From: Sphingomonas sp. PP-CE-3G-477
GTDB taxonomy: Bacteria > Pseudomonadota > Alphaproteobacteria > Sphingomonadales > Sphingomonadaceae
DNA length: 64,000 nt
NCBI RefSeq assembly: GCF_003050745.1
Contig: NZ_QAOF01000006.1
Coordinates: 62,001 to 126,000 of the forward strand
Direction of reading: 5' to 3'
Within the stretch, counting starts at the first letter, position 1; every line of letters starts with the position of its first letter. Both the position numbers and the translations under genes were made by a program. Below the pieces are notes generated by a model that was not told the origin of the DNA, searched no databases, and was given only the letters and a program-made list of their open reading frames with translations. Shown here in pieces: positions 17,401 through 25,446 of this stretch.

Positions 17401-18192
17401 ATGGCAAGCCTCCTAGACCCCACCGCCCGCGGGCGCGTCATCCTCGTCGGGGCGGGCCCGGGCGATCCCGGCCTCCTGACCGTCCGCGCGGTCGAGGCGC
17501 TGAAGACCGCTGACGTCGTCGTGCATGACGGGCTGATCGACCCGCGCGTGCTCGACATCGCGCCGCCGTCCGCACAGCGGATTTCGGTCGCCAAGCAGCG
17601 CGCGCGTCACACGCTGCCGCAGGAGGCGATCAACGCGCTGATCATCGCGCACGTGAAGACCGGCGCGATCGTCATCCGGCTCAAGGGTGGCGACCCGTTC
17701 GTGTTCGGCCGCGGCGGCGAGGAGGTCGAGGCGGTTCGCGCTGCGGGTCTCCCCGTCGAAGTGGTTCCTGGCGTCTCGGCTGCACTCGGTTGTGCCGCCG
17801 AAGCGATGCTGCCGCTGACGCACCGCGATCATTCGAGCGCAGTCAGCTTCGTCGCGGGCCAGTGCAAGGGTTTGACCGAGCAGGACTGGTCGGGGCTCGC
17901 CGGCCAGGGCCGCACGCTCGTGATCTACATGGGCATCGCTACGGCGACCGAGATCGCAGACAAGCTGATGGCCGACGGCGTTGCGCCCGATATGCCCGTC
18001 GCCGTGCTGGAGCGCGGCACGTTGCAGGGCAGCCGTGCGATCCGGACGCTACTCGCCGACCTCGGCGCCATGGTGGCGCGGGAAGCGGTGAAGAGCCCCG
18101 CGATCATCGTCGTCGGCGAAGTCGTCGAACTGTCCGACGCACAAGATAAACTCGCCCGCTGGGCCCGCGTAGCAGAGGACGCCGCCGCATGA
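17401..18192 (+). CDS. cobA: Uroporphyrinogen-III C-methyltransferase (siroheme synthesis)
   Basis: A 263-residue SAM-dependent methylase that converts uroporphyrinogen III to precorrin-2, here feeding siroheme for the sulfite reductase encoded two genes on. Tetrapyrrole methylase motifs are clear: VILVGAGPGDPGLLTVRA at the N-terminus, VVHDGLID, IRLKGGDPFVFGRGGEE and the later strand VIYMGIAT. It has the CobA length, without the CysG dehydrogenase/chelatase domain, so those steps need another gene elsewhere. Start ATG 17401 (MASLLDP); the extension to 17365 adds 12 poorly conserved residues. Its stop overlaps the next ATG by four bases, so it heads a tightly coupled sulfur operon. Confidence 0.92.
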   Translation: MASLLDPTARGRVILVGAGPGDPGLLTVRAVEALKTADVVVHDGLIDPRVLDIAPPSAQRISVAKQRARHTLPQEAINALIIAHVKTGAIVIRLKGGDPFVFGRGGEEVEAVRAAGLPVEVVPGVSAALGCAAEAMLPLTHRDHSSAVSFVAGQCKGLTEQDWSGLAGQGRTLVIYMGIATATEIADKLMADGVAPDMPVAVLERGTLQGSRAIRTLLADLGAMVAREAVKSPAIIVVGEVVELSDAQDKLARWARVAEDAAA

Positions 18193-18485
18193 AGCTGTTG
18201 ACCGGAAACGACCTTCCCACCGGCGACGTCGTCTGGTGGACCGGCAATGGCTGGTCGCGTCACATCGAGGACGCGGCGGACGTCGGCGTCGCCGGTGAAG
18301 CCATCCTCCAGGCGGAGGAAGGCGCGCGCCGCGTCAATGTGCCCTATCTGATCGAGGCAACGCAGACGGACGAAGGCCCCCGCCCCGCCCACATCAAGGA
18401 CCGCATCCGCGCTTTGGGCCCGACGATGCGGCCCGACCTGACCCTCAAACCCGCCGACCCTAACGCCGGCAGCTGGGTAATCTGA
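18189..18485 (+). CDS. DUF2849 domain protein of the sulfite reductase operon
   Basis: A 98-residue soluble protein of the DUF2849 family, recognised by the opening LLTGNDLPTGDVVWWTGNGW and the mid-segment RRVNVPYLIEA. It is found almost only next to alphaproteobacterial cysI/cysH genes and its biochemical role is not established. It starts inside the cobA stop (ATGA overlap) and ends one base before the cysI start, so it is certainly coexpressed. A role in sulfite reductase assembly or electron supply is plausible but only inferred. Confidence 0.88.
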   Translation: MKLLTGNDLPTGDVVWWTGNGWSRHIEDAADVGVAGEAILQAEEGARRVNVPYLIEATQTDEGPRPAHIKDRIRALGPTMRPDLTLKPADPNAGSWVI

Positions 18486-18486
18486 T

Positions 18487-20118
18487 ATGTATAAATACGA
18501 CGAATACGACCAGGCGATCGTCGACCAGCGCGTCGACGAGTTTCGTGATCAGGTCCGCCGCCGCCTTTCGGGTGAGCTGACCGAGGACCAGTTCAAGCCG
18601 CTGCGGCTGATGAACGGTCTGTACCTCCAGCTCCACGCGTACATGCTGCGCGTCGCGGTGCCGTACGGGACGCTCGACGGGCGCCAGATGCGGATGCTCG
18701 GGCACATCGCGCGGAAGTACGATCGCGGTTACGGGCATTTCACCACGCGGCAGAACATCCAGTTCAACTGGATCCAGCTCGACCAGACCCCGGACATCCT
18801 CCAGGAGCTGGCGACGGTCGAGATGCATGCCATCCAGACCAGCGGCAACTGCATCCGCAACATCAGCTCGGACCAGTTCGCCGGCGCCGCCGCGGACGAG
18901 GTCGCCGATCCGCGTCCTTGGGCCGAGCTGATCCGCCAATGGTCGACGTTCCACCCGGAATTCACGTACCTGCCGCGTAAGTTCAAGATCTGCGTGATCG
19001 CCGCGGACGAGGATCGTGCGGCGATGCGCCTCCACGATATCGGCATCGGGCTGCACGTCCGTGACGGCGAACTCGGCGCGAAGATCTTCGTCGGCGGCGG
19101 CATGGGCCGGACGCCAATGATCAGCCACGAGATCCGCGACTTCGTCCCCGCCGACGACCTGATGAGCTATCTCGAGGCGTGCCTGCGCGTCTACAATCGC
19201 TACGGCCGGCGCGACAACATCTACAAGGCACGGATCAAGATCCTGCTCCACGAGATCGGCCCCGACGAATATCGCCGCCAGGTCGAGGAGGAATTCGCCG
19301 CGGTGAAGGGCCTCGGCCTCGATCCTCCGCGGGCCGAGCTGGAGCGCATTACCAGCCACTTCGGCGCGCCCGATTTCGACGCCAATGCCTCGACCGACAT
19401 CGACCGCAGCGATCCCGACTTTGCGGTCTGGCTCGACCAGAACGTCAAGGCGCACAAGCAGTCGGGCTATGCGATCGTCAACATCAGCCTGAAGCCGATC
19501 GGCGGCATCCCCGGCGACGCGTCGGCGGACCAGATCGACGTGATGGCCGACCTTGGCACGCGCTACAGCTTCGACGAACTGCGCGTCACGCATGCGCAGA
19601 ACATCGTCCTGCCGCACGTCAGGATCGCCGACCTGCACGCGGTGTGGTCGGCGCTGAACGAGGCGGGGCTAGCCGAAGCCAATCTCGACCTGATCAGCGA
19701 TATCATCGCCTGCCCTGGTCTCGATTATTGCAGCCTCGCCAATGCGCGCTCGATCCCACTCGCGCAGAAGATCGCGACGCGGTTCGGCAGCCTCGATCGC
19801 CAGCGCGATCTGGGTGAGTTGAAGCTCAAGATCAGCGGCTGCATCAATGCGTGCGGGCACCACCATGCCGGCCACATCGGCATCCTCGGCGTCGACAAGA
19901 AGGGCACCGAGAATTACCAGCTCTCGCTCGGCGGCTCGGGCGCGGAGGATGTAAGCCTCGCGAAGATCACCGGCCCCGGCTTCTCGGAGGACGGCGTGGT
20001 CGACGCGATCGAGCGTGTCACCGACCGGTATCTGCAGGTCCGCGACCCCGGTGAACGCTTCCTCGATACCTACCGCCGCGTCGGCTTCGAGACGTTCAAG
20101 GAGGCGATCTATGGTTGA
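18487..20118 (+). CDS. cysI: Assimilatory sulfite reductase hemoprotein (nitrite/sulfite reductase family)
   Basis: A 543-residue siroheme-[4Fe-4S] enzyme that reduces sulfite to sulfide with six electrons. The two half-domains of the family are seen, and the cluster/siroheme cysteines are intact: ACPGLDYCSLANARS (C-x5-C) and KISGCINACGHHHAGHIGI (C-x3-C). GHFTTRQNIQFNWI near residue 80 is the typical siroheme-contact segment. No cysJ flavoprotein is encoded beside it, so electrons probably come from a ferredoxin or another reductase. The start at 18487 is one base after the DUF2849 stop, and its stop overlaps the next gene by eight bases. Sulfite rather than nitrite is indicated by cysH in the same operon. 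Confidence 0.94.
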   Translation: MYKYDEYDQAIVDQRVDEFRDQVRRRLSGELTEDQFKPLRLMNGLYLQLHAYMLRVAVPYGTLDGRQMRMLGHIARKYDRGYGHFTTRQNIQFNWIQLDQTPDILQELATVEMHAIQTSGNCIRNISSDQFAGAAADEVADPRPWAELIRQWSTFHPEFTYLPRKFKICVIAADEDRAAMRLHDIGIGLHVRDGELGAKIFVGGGMGRTPMISHEIRDFVPADDLMSYLEACLRVYNRYGRRDNIYKARIKILLHEIGPDEYRRQVEEEFAAVKGLGLDPPRAELERITSHFGAPDFDANASTDIDRSDPDFAVWLDQNVKAHKQSGYAIVNISLKPIGGIPGDASADQIDVMADLGTRYSFDELRVTHAQNIVLPHVRIADLHAVWSALNEAGLAEANLDLISDIIACPGLDYCSLANARSIPLAQKIATRFGSLDRQRDLGELKLKISGCINACGHHHAGHIGILGVDKKGTENYQLSLGGSGAEDVSLAKITGPGFSEDGVVDAIERVTDRYLQVRDPGERFLDTYRRVGFETFKEAIYG

Positions 20119-20551
20119 GTATCCGGACCAGACGCTGCTCCGCTTCCGCGACGACGAGCCGCATGACGAGCCGGCCGTGACGCTCGATTCGTTCATCGGC
20201 CAGAGCAACGCGGCCGCCGTGCGCCTGGAAGCGGGCGACGATGCCCGCGCGCTGTTGCCGCAGATCGACCAGCTTGCGCTGATCGAGGTGAGCTTTCCCG
20301 GCTATCGCGATGGCCGTGGCTATTCGTCCGCGCGGATCCTCCGCGAGGCGGGGTATACCGGCGAACTGCGTGCGCAGGGCGACGTCCTGGTCGACCAGAT
20401 TCCGCTGATGCGGCGCTGCGGGTTCGACAGCTTCGCACCACAAGCACCGATCGATATCGACGTGTTGCGCGCGAGTTTGGAGCGCTACGATACGCCGTAC
20501 CAGAAGGCGGCGGACGGCGCGGTGCCGGTGTGGAAGCTGCGCCATGGGTGA
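20111..20551 (+). CDS. DUF934 domain protein of the sulfite reductase operon
   Basis: A 146-residue protein of the DUF934 family, seen in GDDARALLPQIDQLALIEVS and FPGYRDGRGYSSARILRE, followed by FDSFAP and the C-terminal YQKAADGAVPVWKLRH. The family travels with cysI/cysH in proteobacteria and is annotated as an oxidoreductase or sulfur-assimilation accessory without proven activity. The ATG at 20111 lies eight bases inside the cysI stop. The frame open further upstream (20015) is inside cysI and is not used. Its own stop overlaps cysH by eight bases. Confidence 0.9.
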   Translation: MVEYPDQTLLRFRDDEPHDEPAVTLDSFIGQSNAAAVRLEAGDDARALLPQIDQLALIEVSFPGYRDGRGYSSARILREAGYTGELRAQGDVLVDQIPLMRRCGFDSFAPQAPIDIDVLRASLERYDTPYQKAADGAVPVWKLRHG

Positions 20552-21296
20552 GCCCGCGCGCCGACTCGACATGATCGACGTCACGCCGGCGTTCACGCGC
20601 GCCGATGCGATGGCGATGCAGGAGCGGTTCGAAGGCGTCTCCGCTCAGGAGATGCTGTTCGAGCTGCTGGTCGGCGAGTTGCGCGGGCGGATCGCGGCGG
20701 TGTCGTCGTTCGGCGCTGAGTCGGCGGTGCTGCTGCACATGGTCGCGCAGGTCGATGTCGACGTGCCGGTGGTGTTCACGAATACGCAGAAGATGTTCGG
20801 CGAGACCTTGGCCTATCGTGACGAACTGGCCGAGAAGCTGGGCTTTACGGATCTGCGCGTGTTCCGTCCCGATCCGCGGTTGCTCGCGATCAAGGACAAG
20901 ACGGGGTTGCGGTGGTCGTACGATCCAGATGGGTGTTGCGATCTGCGCAAGGTCGAGCCGTTGCGGCGGGCGTTGGCGCCGTTCGATGCGTGGATTTCGG
21001 GGCGGAAGGGGTTTCAGTCGGGGACCCGCACTGCCTTGCCGCGGTTCGAGGAGGATGAGGGGCGCCTCAAGATCAACCCGCTGGCGGATTGGGACAAGGC
21101 CAAGCTCGACGCGTATTTCGCCGAGCATGAGTTGCCGCGGCATCCGTTGGAAGCTCAGGGTTATCTGTCGATTGGGTGTGCGCCGTGCACGACGAAAGTT
21201 GCACCGGGCGAAGACCCGCGTGCGGGGCGGTGGCGGAGTTTCGACAAGGTCGAATGCGGCATCCACGCCCCCACCGATTATGACCCGATGATCTGA
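20544..21296 (+). CDS. cysH: Phosphoadenylyl/adenylyl-sulfate reductase
   Basis: A 250-residue PAPS/APS reductase that releases sulfite from the activated sulfate. It has the PP-loop region SFGAESAVLLHM, FTNTQKMFGETLAYRD and the C-terminal redox Cys in KVECGIHAP. The paired cysteines DPDGCCDLRKVEP and IGCAPCTTKV are the [4Fe-4S] ligands of the APS-type enzyme, so it may use adenylyl sulfate directly rather than the phosphorylated form. It closes the operon cobA-DUF2849-cysI-DUF934-cysH. The first ATG 20544 overlaps the upstream stop; an alternative start at MIDVTPAF (20571) is possible. Confidence 0.93.
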   Translation: MGEPARRLDMIDVTPAFTRADAMAMQERFEGVSAQEMLFELLVGELRGRIAAVSSFGAESAVLLHMVAQVDVDVPVVFTNTQKMFGETLAYRDELAEKLGFTDLRVFRPDPRLLAIKDKTGLRWSYDPDGCCDLRKVEPLRRALAPFDAWISGRKGFQSGTRTALPRFEEDEGRLKINPLADWDKAKLDAYFAEHELPRHPLEAQGYLSIGCAPCTTKVAPGEDPRAGRWRSFDKVECGIHAPTDYDPMI

Positions 21297-21302
21297 CTAC
21301 TT

Positions 21303-21450
21303 TCCCTCGCCCCTACGGGGAGAGGGAGGGAGGAGCCACTTGGCGACGGAAGGGAGAGGGGCGGCATCCAGGTCCCGAGCCACACTCCCCTCTCCCTTCC
21401 CACCGCAAGCGCGGCGGGCCCCTTCCCTCTCCCCGGAGGGGAGAGGGACA
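21303..21450. repeat. Intergenic inverted repeat block between cysH and dnaB
   Basis: A 148-bp block of inverted CCCTCTCCCC/GGGGAGAGGG elements at the convergent end of cysH and dnaB. The 51 bp at 21385-21435 are identical to 42838-42888, including the small hairpin CCGCAAGCGCGG. It probably forms stable stems in both transcripts and may end them. Confidence 0.88.
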
Positions 21451-21458
21451 CGATGGCT

Positions 21459-22949
21459 TCAATACTCGGCGAGATCCGAGAACTTCGTGATCGTCGGATC
21501 GAACTTCATCCGGACCTTGCCGGTCGCACCGTGGCGCTGCTTCGCGATGATAAGCTCCGCCAAGCCGTAGACCCGCTCCATCTCCGCCGCCCACGACGCG
21601 TGGTCCTCGAAGATCTTCGAACTATCCCCTTCCGCCGGCCGCTTGGGCTCCTTCGACGCGACGTAATAGTCCTCGCGGTACACGAACCAGACCATGTCGG
21701 CGTCCTGCTCGATCGACCCCGATTCGCGAAGATCCGACAGCATCGGCGTCTTGTCCTCGCGCGATTCCACCGCACGCGACAGCTGCGACAGCGCCAGCAC
21801 CGGCACGTTGAGGTCCTTCGCCAGCGTCTTCAGCCCGCGTGAAATCTCGGAAATTTCCTGGACGCGGTTGCCGTCCTTGCTCTTGCCCGACCCCGACAGC
21901 AGTTGGAGGTAGTCGACCACCACCAGCCCGATCTCGTTGTTATGCCGGCGCTGCAACCGGCGCACGCGCGTATGCAGTGCGCCGATCGAGAGACCGCCGG
22001 TATCGTCGATGAACAGCGGCAGGTTCTCCAGTTCCGCGGCGGCGGCGGCGAGCTGTGCGAACTCGGTCCGGCTGATCTTACCCATGCGCAGCGATTCGGA
22101 CGATATCTGCGACTGCTCGGCAAGAATACGCGTCGCCAGCTGATCCGCGGACATTTCCAGCGAGAAGAACGCGACCTTCGCCCCGACCGAATCCTTGGGC
22201 GCGATCCCGTCGGCCATGTCGCGCATCCAGCGCCGCGCGGCGTTGAACGCGATGTTGGTGGCGAGCGAGGTCTTGCCCATGCCCGGACGGCCGGCGAGGA
22301 TCATCAGATCGCTGTGATGCATGCCGCCGATCTTCGCGTTGATCGAATCGATGCCGGTGGTGACGCCCGACAGGTTGCCGCCCGAGTTCAGCGCGCGCTC
22401 GGCCATCTTGACCGCCGCGGTGGTCGCCTGCGCGAACGACTTCACCGTGTTCTCGGAGCCGCCGTCGGCCGCAACCTTGAACAGCTCCTCCTCGGCCAGT
22501 TCGATCTGCGCCCGCGGATTGACTTCCTCGGAGGTATCCATCGCGCGATCGACGAGCGTGCGACCGACCGACACGAGCGCGCGGAGCATCGCGAGGTCGT
22601 AGATCTGCTGCGCGAACTGGCGCGCGCCGATCAGGCCGGCGCCGCTGCCGGTGAGTCCAGCCAGATACGCCGGTCCGCCAAGCTCACGCATACCCTCATC
22701 CGCATCGAACATCGGCCGCAGCGTCACCGGCGTCACCAGCATGTCGTTGCCGCGCAGCGTCTTGATCGCCGCGAAGATGCGCCCGTGAACGGGCTCGAAG
22801 AAATGCCCCGGTTCGAGCTTGTCGACAAGATCGTCCGCGAGCCGGTTGTCGATCATCATCGCGCCGAGCATTGCGGCCTCGGCCTCGACGTTGCGGGGAA
22901 GCTGCTGCGGCTCAGCCACGGCGGGAACGGGGAATGCGAGAGTTGCCAT
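21459..22949 (-). CDS. dnaB: Replicative DNA helicase DnaB
   Basis: A 496-residue hexameric 5'-3' helicase that unwinds DNA at the fork and loads primase. The N-terminal DnaG-binding domain (PRNVEAEAAMLGAMMIDNRL onward) is followed by the RecA-like motor: Walker A LAGRPGMGKTSLATN near residue 215, VAFFSLEMSADQLATR, Walker B VVVDYLQLLSG and the sensor region LSQLSRAVESR. Length fits the family; no intein is present. ATG 22949 (MATLAFPVPA) is used, with a GTG at 22958 in frame as alternative. It is divergent from the UPF0262 gene across about 100 bp. Confidence 0.96.
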   Translation of the reverse strand: MATLAFPVPAVAEPQQLPRNVEAEAAMLGAMMIDNRLADDLVDKLEPGHFFEPVHGRIFAAIKTLRGNDMLVTPVTLRPMFDADEGMRELGGPAYLAGLTGSGAGLIGARQFAQQIYDLAMLRALVSVGRTLVDRAMDTSEEVNPRAQIELAEEELFKVAADGGSENTVKSFAQATTAAVKMAERALNSGGNLSGVTTGIDSINAKIGGMHHSDLMILAGRPGMGKTSLATNIAFNAARRWMRDMADGIAPKDSVGAKVAFFSLEMSADQLATRILAEQSQISSESLRMGKISRTEFAQLAAAAAELENLPLFIDDTGGLSIGALHTRVRRLQRRHNNEIGLVVVDYLQLLSGSGKSKDGNRVQEISEISRGLKTLAKDLNVPVLALSQLSRAVESREDKTPMLSDLRESGSIEQDADMVWFVYREDYYVASKEPKRPAEGDSSKIFEDHASWAAEMERVYGLAELIIAKQRHGATGKVRMKFDPTITKFSDLAEY

Positions 22950-23048
22950 CCCCTGCACCTACGCGATGCATGGGTCCTCGTCCAAGCTACTCGCGCCGGA
23001 ATGCTGGGGATAAGTGACAGGGCGAATGTCCCCCGCTATCGAACCGGT

Positions 23049-23531
23049 ATGGCCGACCCGCGGATCATCGACGTGCAACTCGACGAGACCAGTCTCGGCT
23101 GGCGCTCGCCCGACGTCGAGCAGGAGCGGCGGATCGCGATCTTCGACCTGATCGAGGGCAATCACTTCGCCCCGCAGCGGGCCTATGCCGATGGCTATGC
23201 CGGGCCGTACAAGATCAAGCTCCAGTCGGAGGAAGGCCGCCTCGGCATCCATATCCACCGCGAGGACGATACGCATCTGGAAACGCTGGTGCTCGCGCTC
23301 GGGCGCTTCCGCCGGCCGATCCGCGATTATTTCTCGATCTGCGACAGCTATTACCAGGCGATCCGGCAATCCTCTCCCGCCCAGATCGAGACGGTCGACA
23401 TGGCGCGCCGCGGCGTCCACAACGAAGCCGCCGAGCTGCTCAAGGAGCGCCTCGACGGCAAGATCGAGGTCGATTTCGACACTGCGCGACGGCTGTTCAC
23501 GCTGATCTGCGTCCTCCACATCCGCAACTAG
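23049..23531 (+). CDS. UPF0262 family protein
   Basis: A 160-residue soluble protein of the alphaproteobacterial UPF0262 family, recognised by ERRIAIFDLIEGNHFAP, LGRFRRPIRDYFSICDSYY and the RRGVHNEAAELLKERL segment. Function unknown; the family is conserved across Rhizobiales, Rhodobacterales and sphingomonads. The open frame extends far left through the dnaB complement, but the ATG at 23049 (MADPRIIDVQLDE) begins the conserved part. The GH25-like gene follows seven bases after its stop, then a cytidine deaminase, suggesting one transcript. Confidence 0.87.
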   Translation: MADPRIIDVQLDETSLGWRSPDVEQERRIAIFDLIEGNHFAPQRAYADGYAGPYKIKLQSEEGRLGIHIHREDDTHLETLVLALGRFRRPIRDYFSICDSYYQAIRQSSPAQIETVDMARRGVHNEAAELLKERLDGKIEVDFDTARRLFTLICVLHIRN

Positions 23532-23538
23532 AAGACCC

Positions 23539-24216
23539 ATGGCTCACGCACTTTTGAAATTCGCGGCCGCGCTCGCCGCGACCGGCTTTGTCGGTATCTG
23601 CGGCTGGACCGCCGCGACCGGCTGGCACCCCGACGTCAAACACTACCCGCTGCAGGGCATCGACCTCGCCGAGAACCCCGGCCCCGTCGAATGGGGCACG
23701 GTGCGCGCGAGCGGCGCCGACTTCGCCTATATCGTCGCCACGTCAGGTACCGACCGGCGCGATCCGGCATTCGAGACGAATTGGGCGGCGCTGCCCGACG
23801 CGGGCCTGCGACGCGGCGCGGTCCACGTCTATTCCTTGTGCCAGCGCGCGGACGAGCAGGCGAACGCGTTCAACACCTTCGTGCCGCGGACGTCGGACGC
23901 ATTGCCGACCGCGGTCGACATCGCCTTCCACGACGACTGCACCGCGCGACCCGATCGCGCGACGCTGATCGCCGACATCGCGCAGTTCGTGACGATGGTC
24001 GAGACGCACACCCGGCAGCCGGTGATGCTGCGGATCAGCAAGGCGGTGGATTCGACGTACACGCTGTCGGATGCCGTGCCGCGGCCGCTATGGGCGGTGG
24101 AGAATATCCTCAAGCCCGACTACACCGCGCGGCCGTGGCGGATGTGGCGCGCAAGCGATTTCCGCCGCATCGACGGGATCGAAGGACCGGTGAATTGGGA
24201 CGTGGTGGCATCATGA
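23539..24216 (+). CDS. GH25 lysozyme-like protein with altered active site
   Basis: A 225-residue membrane-anchored or exported protein (hydrophobic segment at residues 4-25) with a glycoside hydrolase 25 barrel: YPLQGIDLAENPGPVEWGTV corresponds to the usual GIDVSxxQGxVDW. In active GH25 enzymes the central strand ends in D-x-E; here it reads TAVDIAFHDD, so the catalytic Glu position is Ala. The first Asp (GIDLAE) is kept. It may therefore bind muropeptide or glycan without cleaving it, or use a different acid. Two Cys (SLCQR and HDDCTAR) could form a disulfide, as expected outside the cytoplasm. Its stop overlaps the cdd start by four bases. Confidence 0.78.
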   Translation: MAHALLKFAAALAATGFVGICGWTAATGWHPDVKHYPLQGIDLAENPGPVEWGTVRASGADFAYIVATSGTDRRDPAFETNWAALPDAGLRRGAVHVYSLCQRADEQANAFNTFVPRTSDALPTAVDIAFHDDCTARPDRATLIADIAQFVTMVETHTRQPVMLRISKAVDSTYTLSDAVPRPLWAVENILKPDYTARPWRMWRASDFRRIDGIEGPVNWDVVAS

Positions 24217-24662
24217 CTGATCAAGCAACACAACTCGTAGCGGCAGCGCGTGACGCCGCGCGCAACGCCCACGCGCCCTATTCGCGGTTCGCGGTCGGTG
24301 CCGCGGTACTGCTCGACGACGGCACGGTGATCACCGGCGCGAACTTCGAGAATGCGAGCTACGGCTTGTCGCTGTGTGCCGAGACGGTCGCGATCGCCAC
24401 CGCCAGTGCGGCGGGGCGGCTGCGTGATATCGTCGCGATCGGCGTGATCGGCGGCGCGATGGACGCCGACGGCCGCGCGACCGGCACATCACCCGTGAGC
24501 CCATGCGGGCGCTGTCGCCAGGTCATCAACGAAGCGGCGCAGATGGGCGGCCGCGACCTGCCGGTGCATTGCGGAGCGGCGGAAGGCGATGCGATCCGCA
24601 CCTATACCGTGTCCGAATTGCTGCCCGACGCGTTCGGTCCAGCGGATCTTGGGGTCAGCTAA
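24213..24662 (+). CDS. cdd: Cytidine deaminase
   Basis: A 149-residue zinc enzyme that deaminates cytidine and deoxycytidine to the uridine forms for pyrimidine salvage. Substrate and zinc residues are intact: NFENASYGLSLCAETVAI (Cys ligand and catalytic Glu) and SPCGRCRQVINEA (the PCxxC pair). Other family marks are HAPYSRFAVGAAVLL and the C-terminal LLPDAFGP. ATG 24213 sits in an ATGA overlap with the GH25-like gene, so it is translationally coupled to an apparently unrelated envelope protein. It ends convergently with the HPP gene, overlapping by four bases. Confidence 0.94.
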   Translation: MTDQATQLVAAARDAARNAHAPYSRFAVGAAVLLDDGTVITGANFENASYGLSLCAETVAIATASAAGRLRDIVAIGVIGGAMDADGRATGTSPVSPCGRCRQVINEAAQMGGRDLPVHCGAAEGDAIRTYTVSELLPDAFGPADLGVS

Positions 24663-25372
24663 GCAACGCGTCCTGGAGGATCGCCGCTTATACTTCGCGT
24701 TCGTCGGTGCACCGCGTGATACGCGACACGGCCAAACAACAGATCCAGATCCTCCCGGCTGACGTCGAGCGTTTCGCCGAGATCGGCGAGCGCCTTGTCC
24801 AGATCCTCGGGGTGCGGCGTCGCTTCGTCCGGGATCAGCGGCTTCCCGGATACCGGTATCGCGCGATGTGGATAGCTGTGGCCGGAGAACCGGTGGAACA
24901 GAATGCCGCACGCGGTCAGTATGATGGCGTTGAGTGCGATCGGCACGACGGCGAACGCGAACCCCACCTGCAACACGGCGGGGCCGCCGACGACCGCGGT
25001 CAGCGCGACCGCCCCCGCCGGAGGGTGTAGCGACCGCGTCAATGACATCACGAGGATCGCGCCCGCCACTGCGATCGCCGCGGCGAACTCGGGCACGGGA
25101 ACCAGTCTTGCCACGACGATGCCGACCAGCGCCGACAGGACATTCCCACCGATGACCGGCCAGGGTTGTGCGAGCGGACTTGCAGGCACGGCGAACACGA
25201 GAACTGCGGCGGCCCCCATCGGCGCCGCGATCAGCAGGACGCTGCCGTGCGGATGGACGAACGACGCGCTGATCGCACTCGTCAGCGCAATGCCGATCAG
25301 CGCTCCGAGGCAGGCCAACAGCCTGTCGCCAAGAGAGCCTCCTGCGAGAATGGGTACGAAAAACGCGCGCAT
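24659..25372 (-). CDS. HPP-family integral membrane protein
   Basis: About 237 residues with four to six hydrophobic helices and the family signature SLHPPAGAVALTAV near residue 115. The first helices carry GALIGIALTSAISASF and HGSVLLIAAPMGAAAVLVFA. HPP proteins have been linked to nitrite transport in plant plastids and cyanobacteria; most bacterial members are untested. The C-terminal 60 residues are hydrophilic (HPEDLDKALADLGETLDVSR), a probable cytoplasmic tail. ATG 25372 (MRAFFVPILAGG) is preferred to the upstream 25426 because the extra residues are polar and unlike the family. It lies tail to tail with cdd. Confidence 0.85.
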   Translation of the reverse strand: MRAFFVPILAGGSLGDRLLACLGALIGIALTSAISASFVHPHGSVLLIAAPMGAAAVLVFAVPASPLAQPWPVIGGNVLSALVGIVVARLVPVPEFAAAIAVAGAILVMSLTRSLHPPAGAVALTAVVGGPAVLQVGFAFAVVPIALNAIILTACGILFHRFSGHSYPHRAIPVSGKPLIPDEATPHPEDLDKALADLGETLDVSREDLDLLFGRVAYHAVHRRTRSISGDPPGRVA

Positions 25373-25446
25373 GGTGAAATCCGGTGAGTGACCCCGGCTC
25401 CTATGGCGAACGGGGTCCGGTGTCACGGAACCTCGACGCTATGGCG

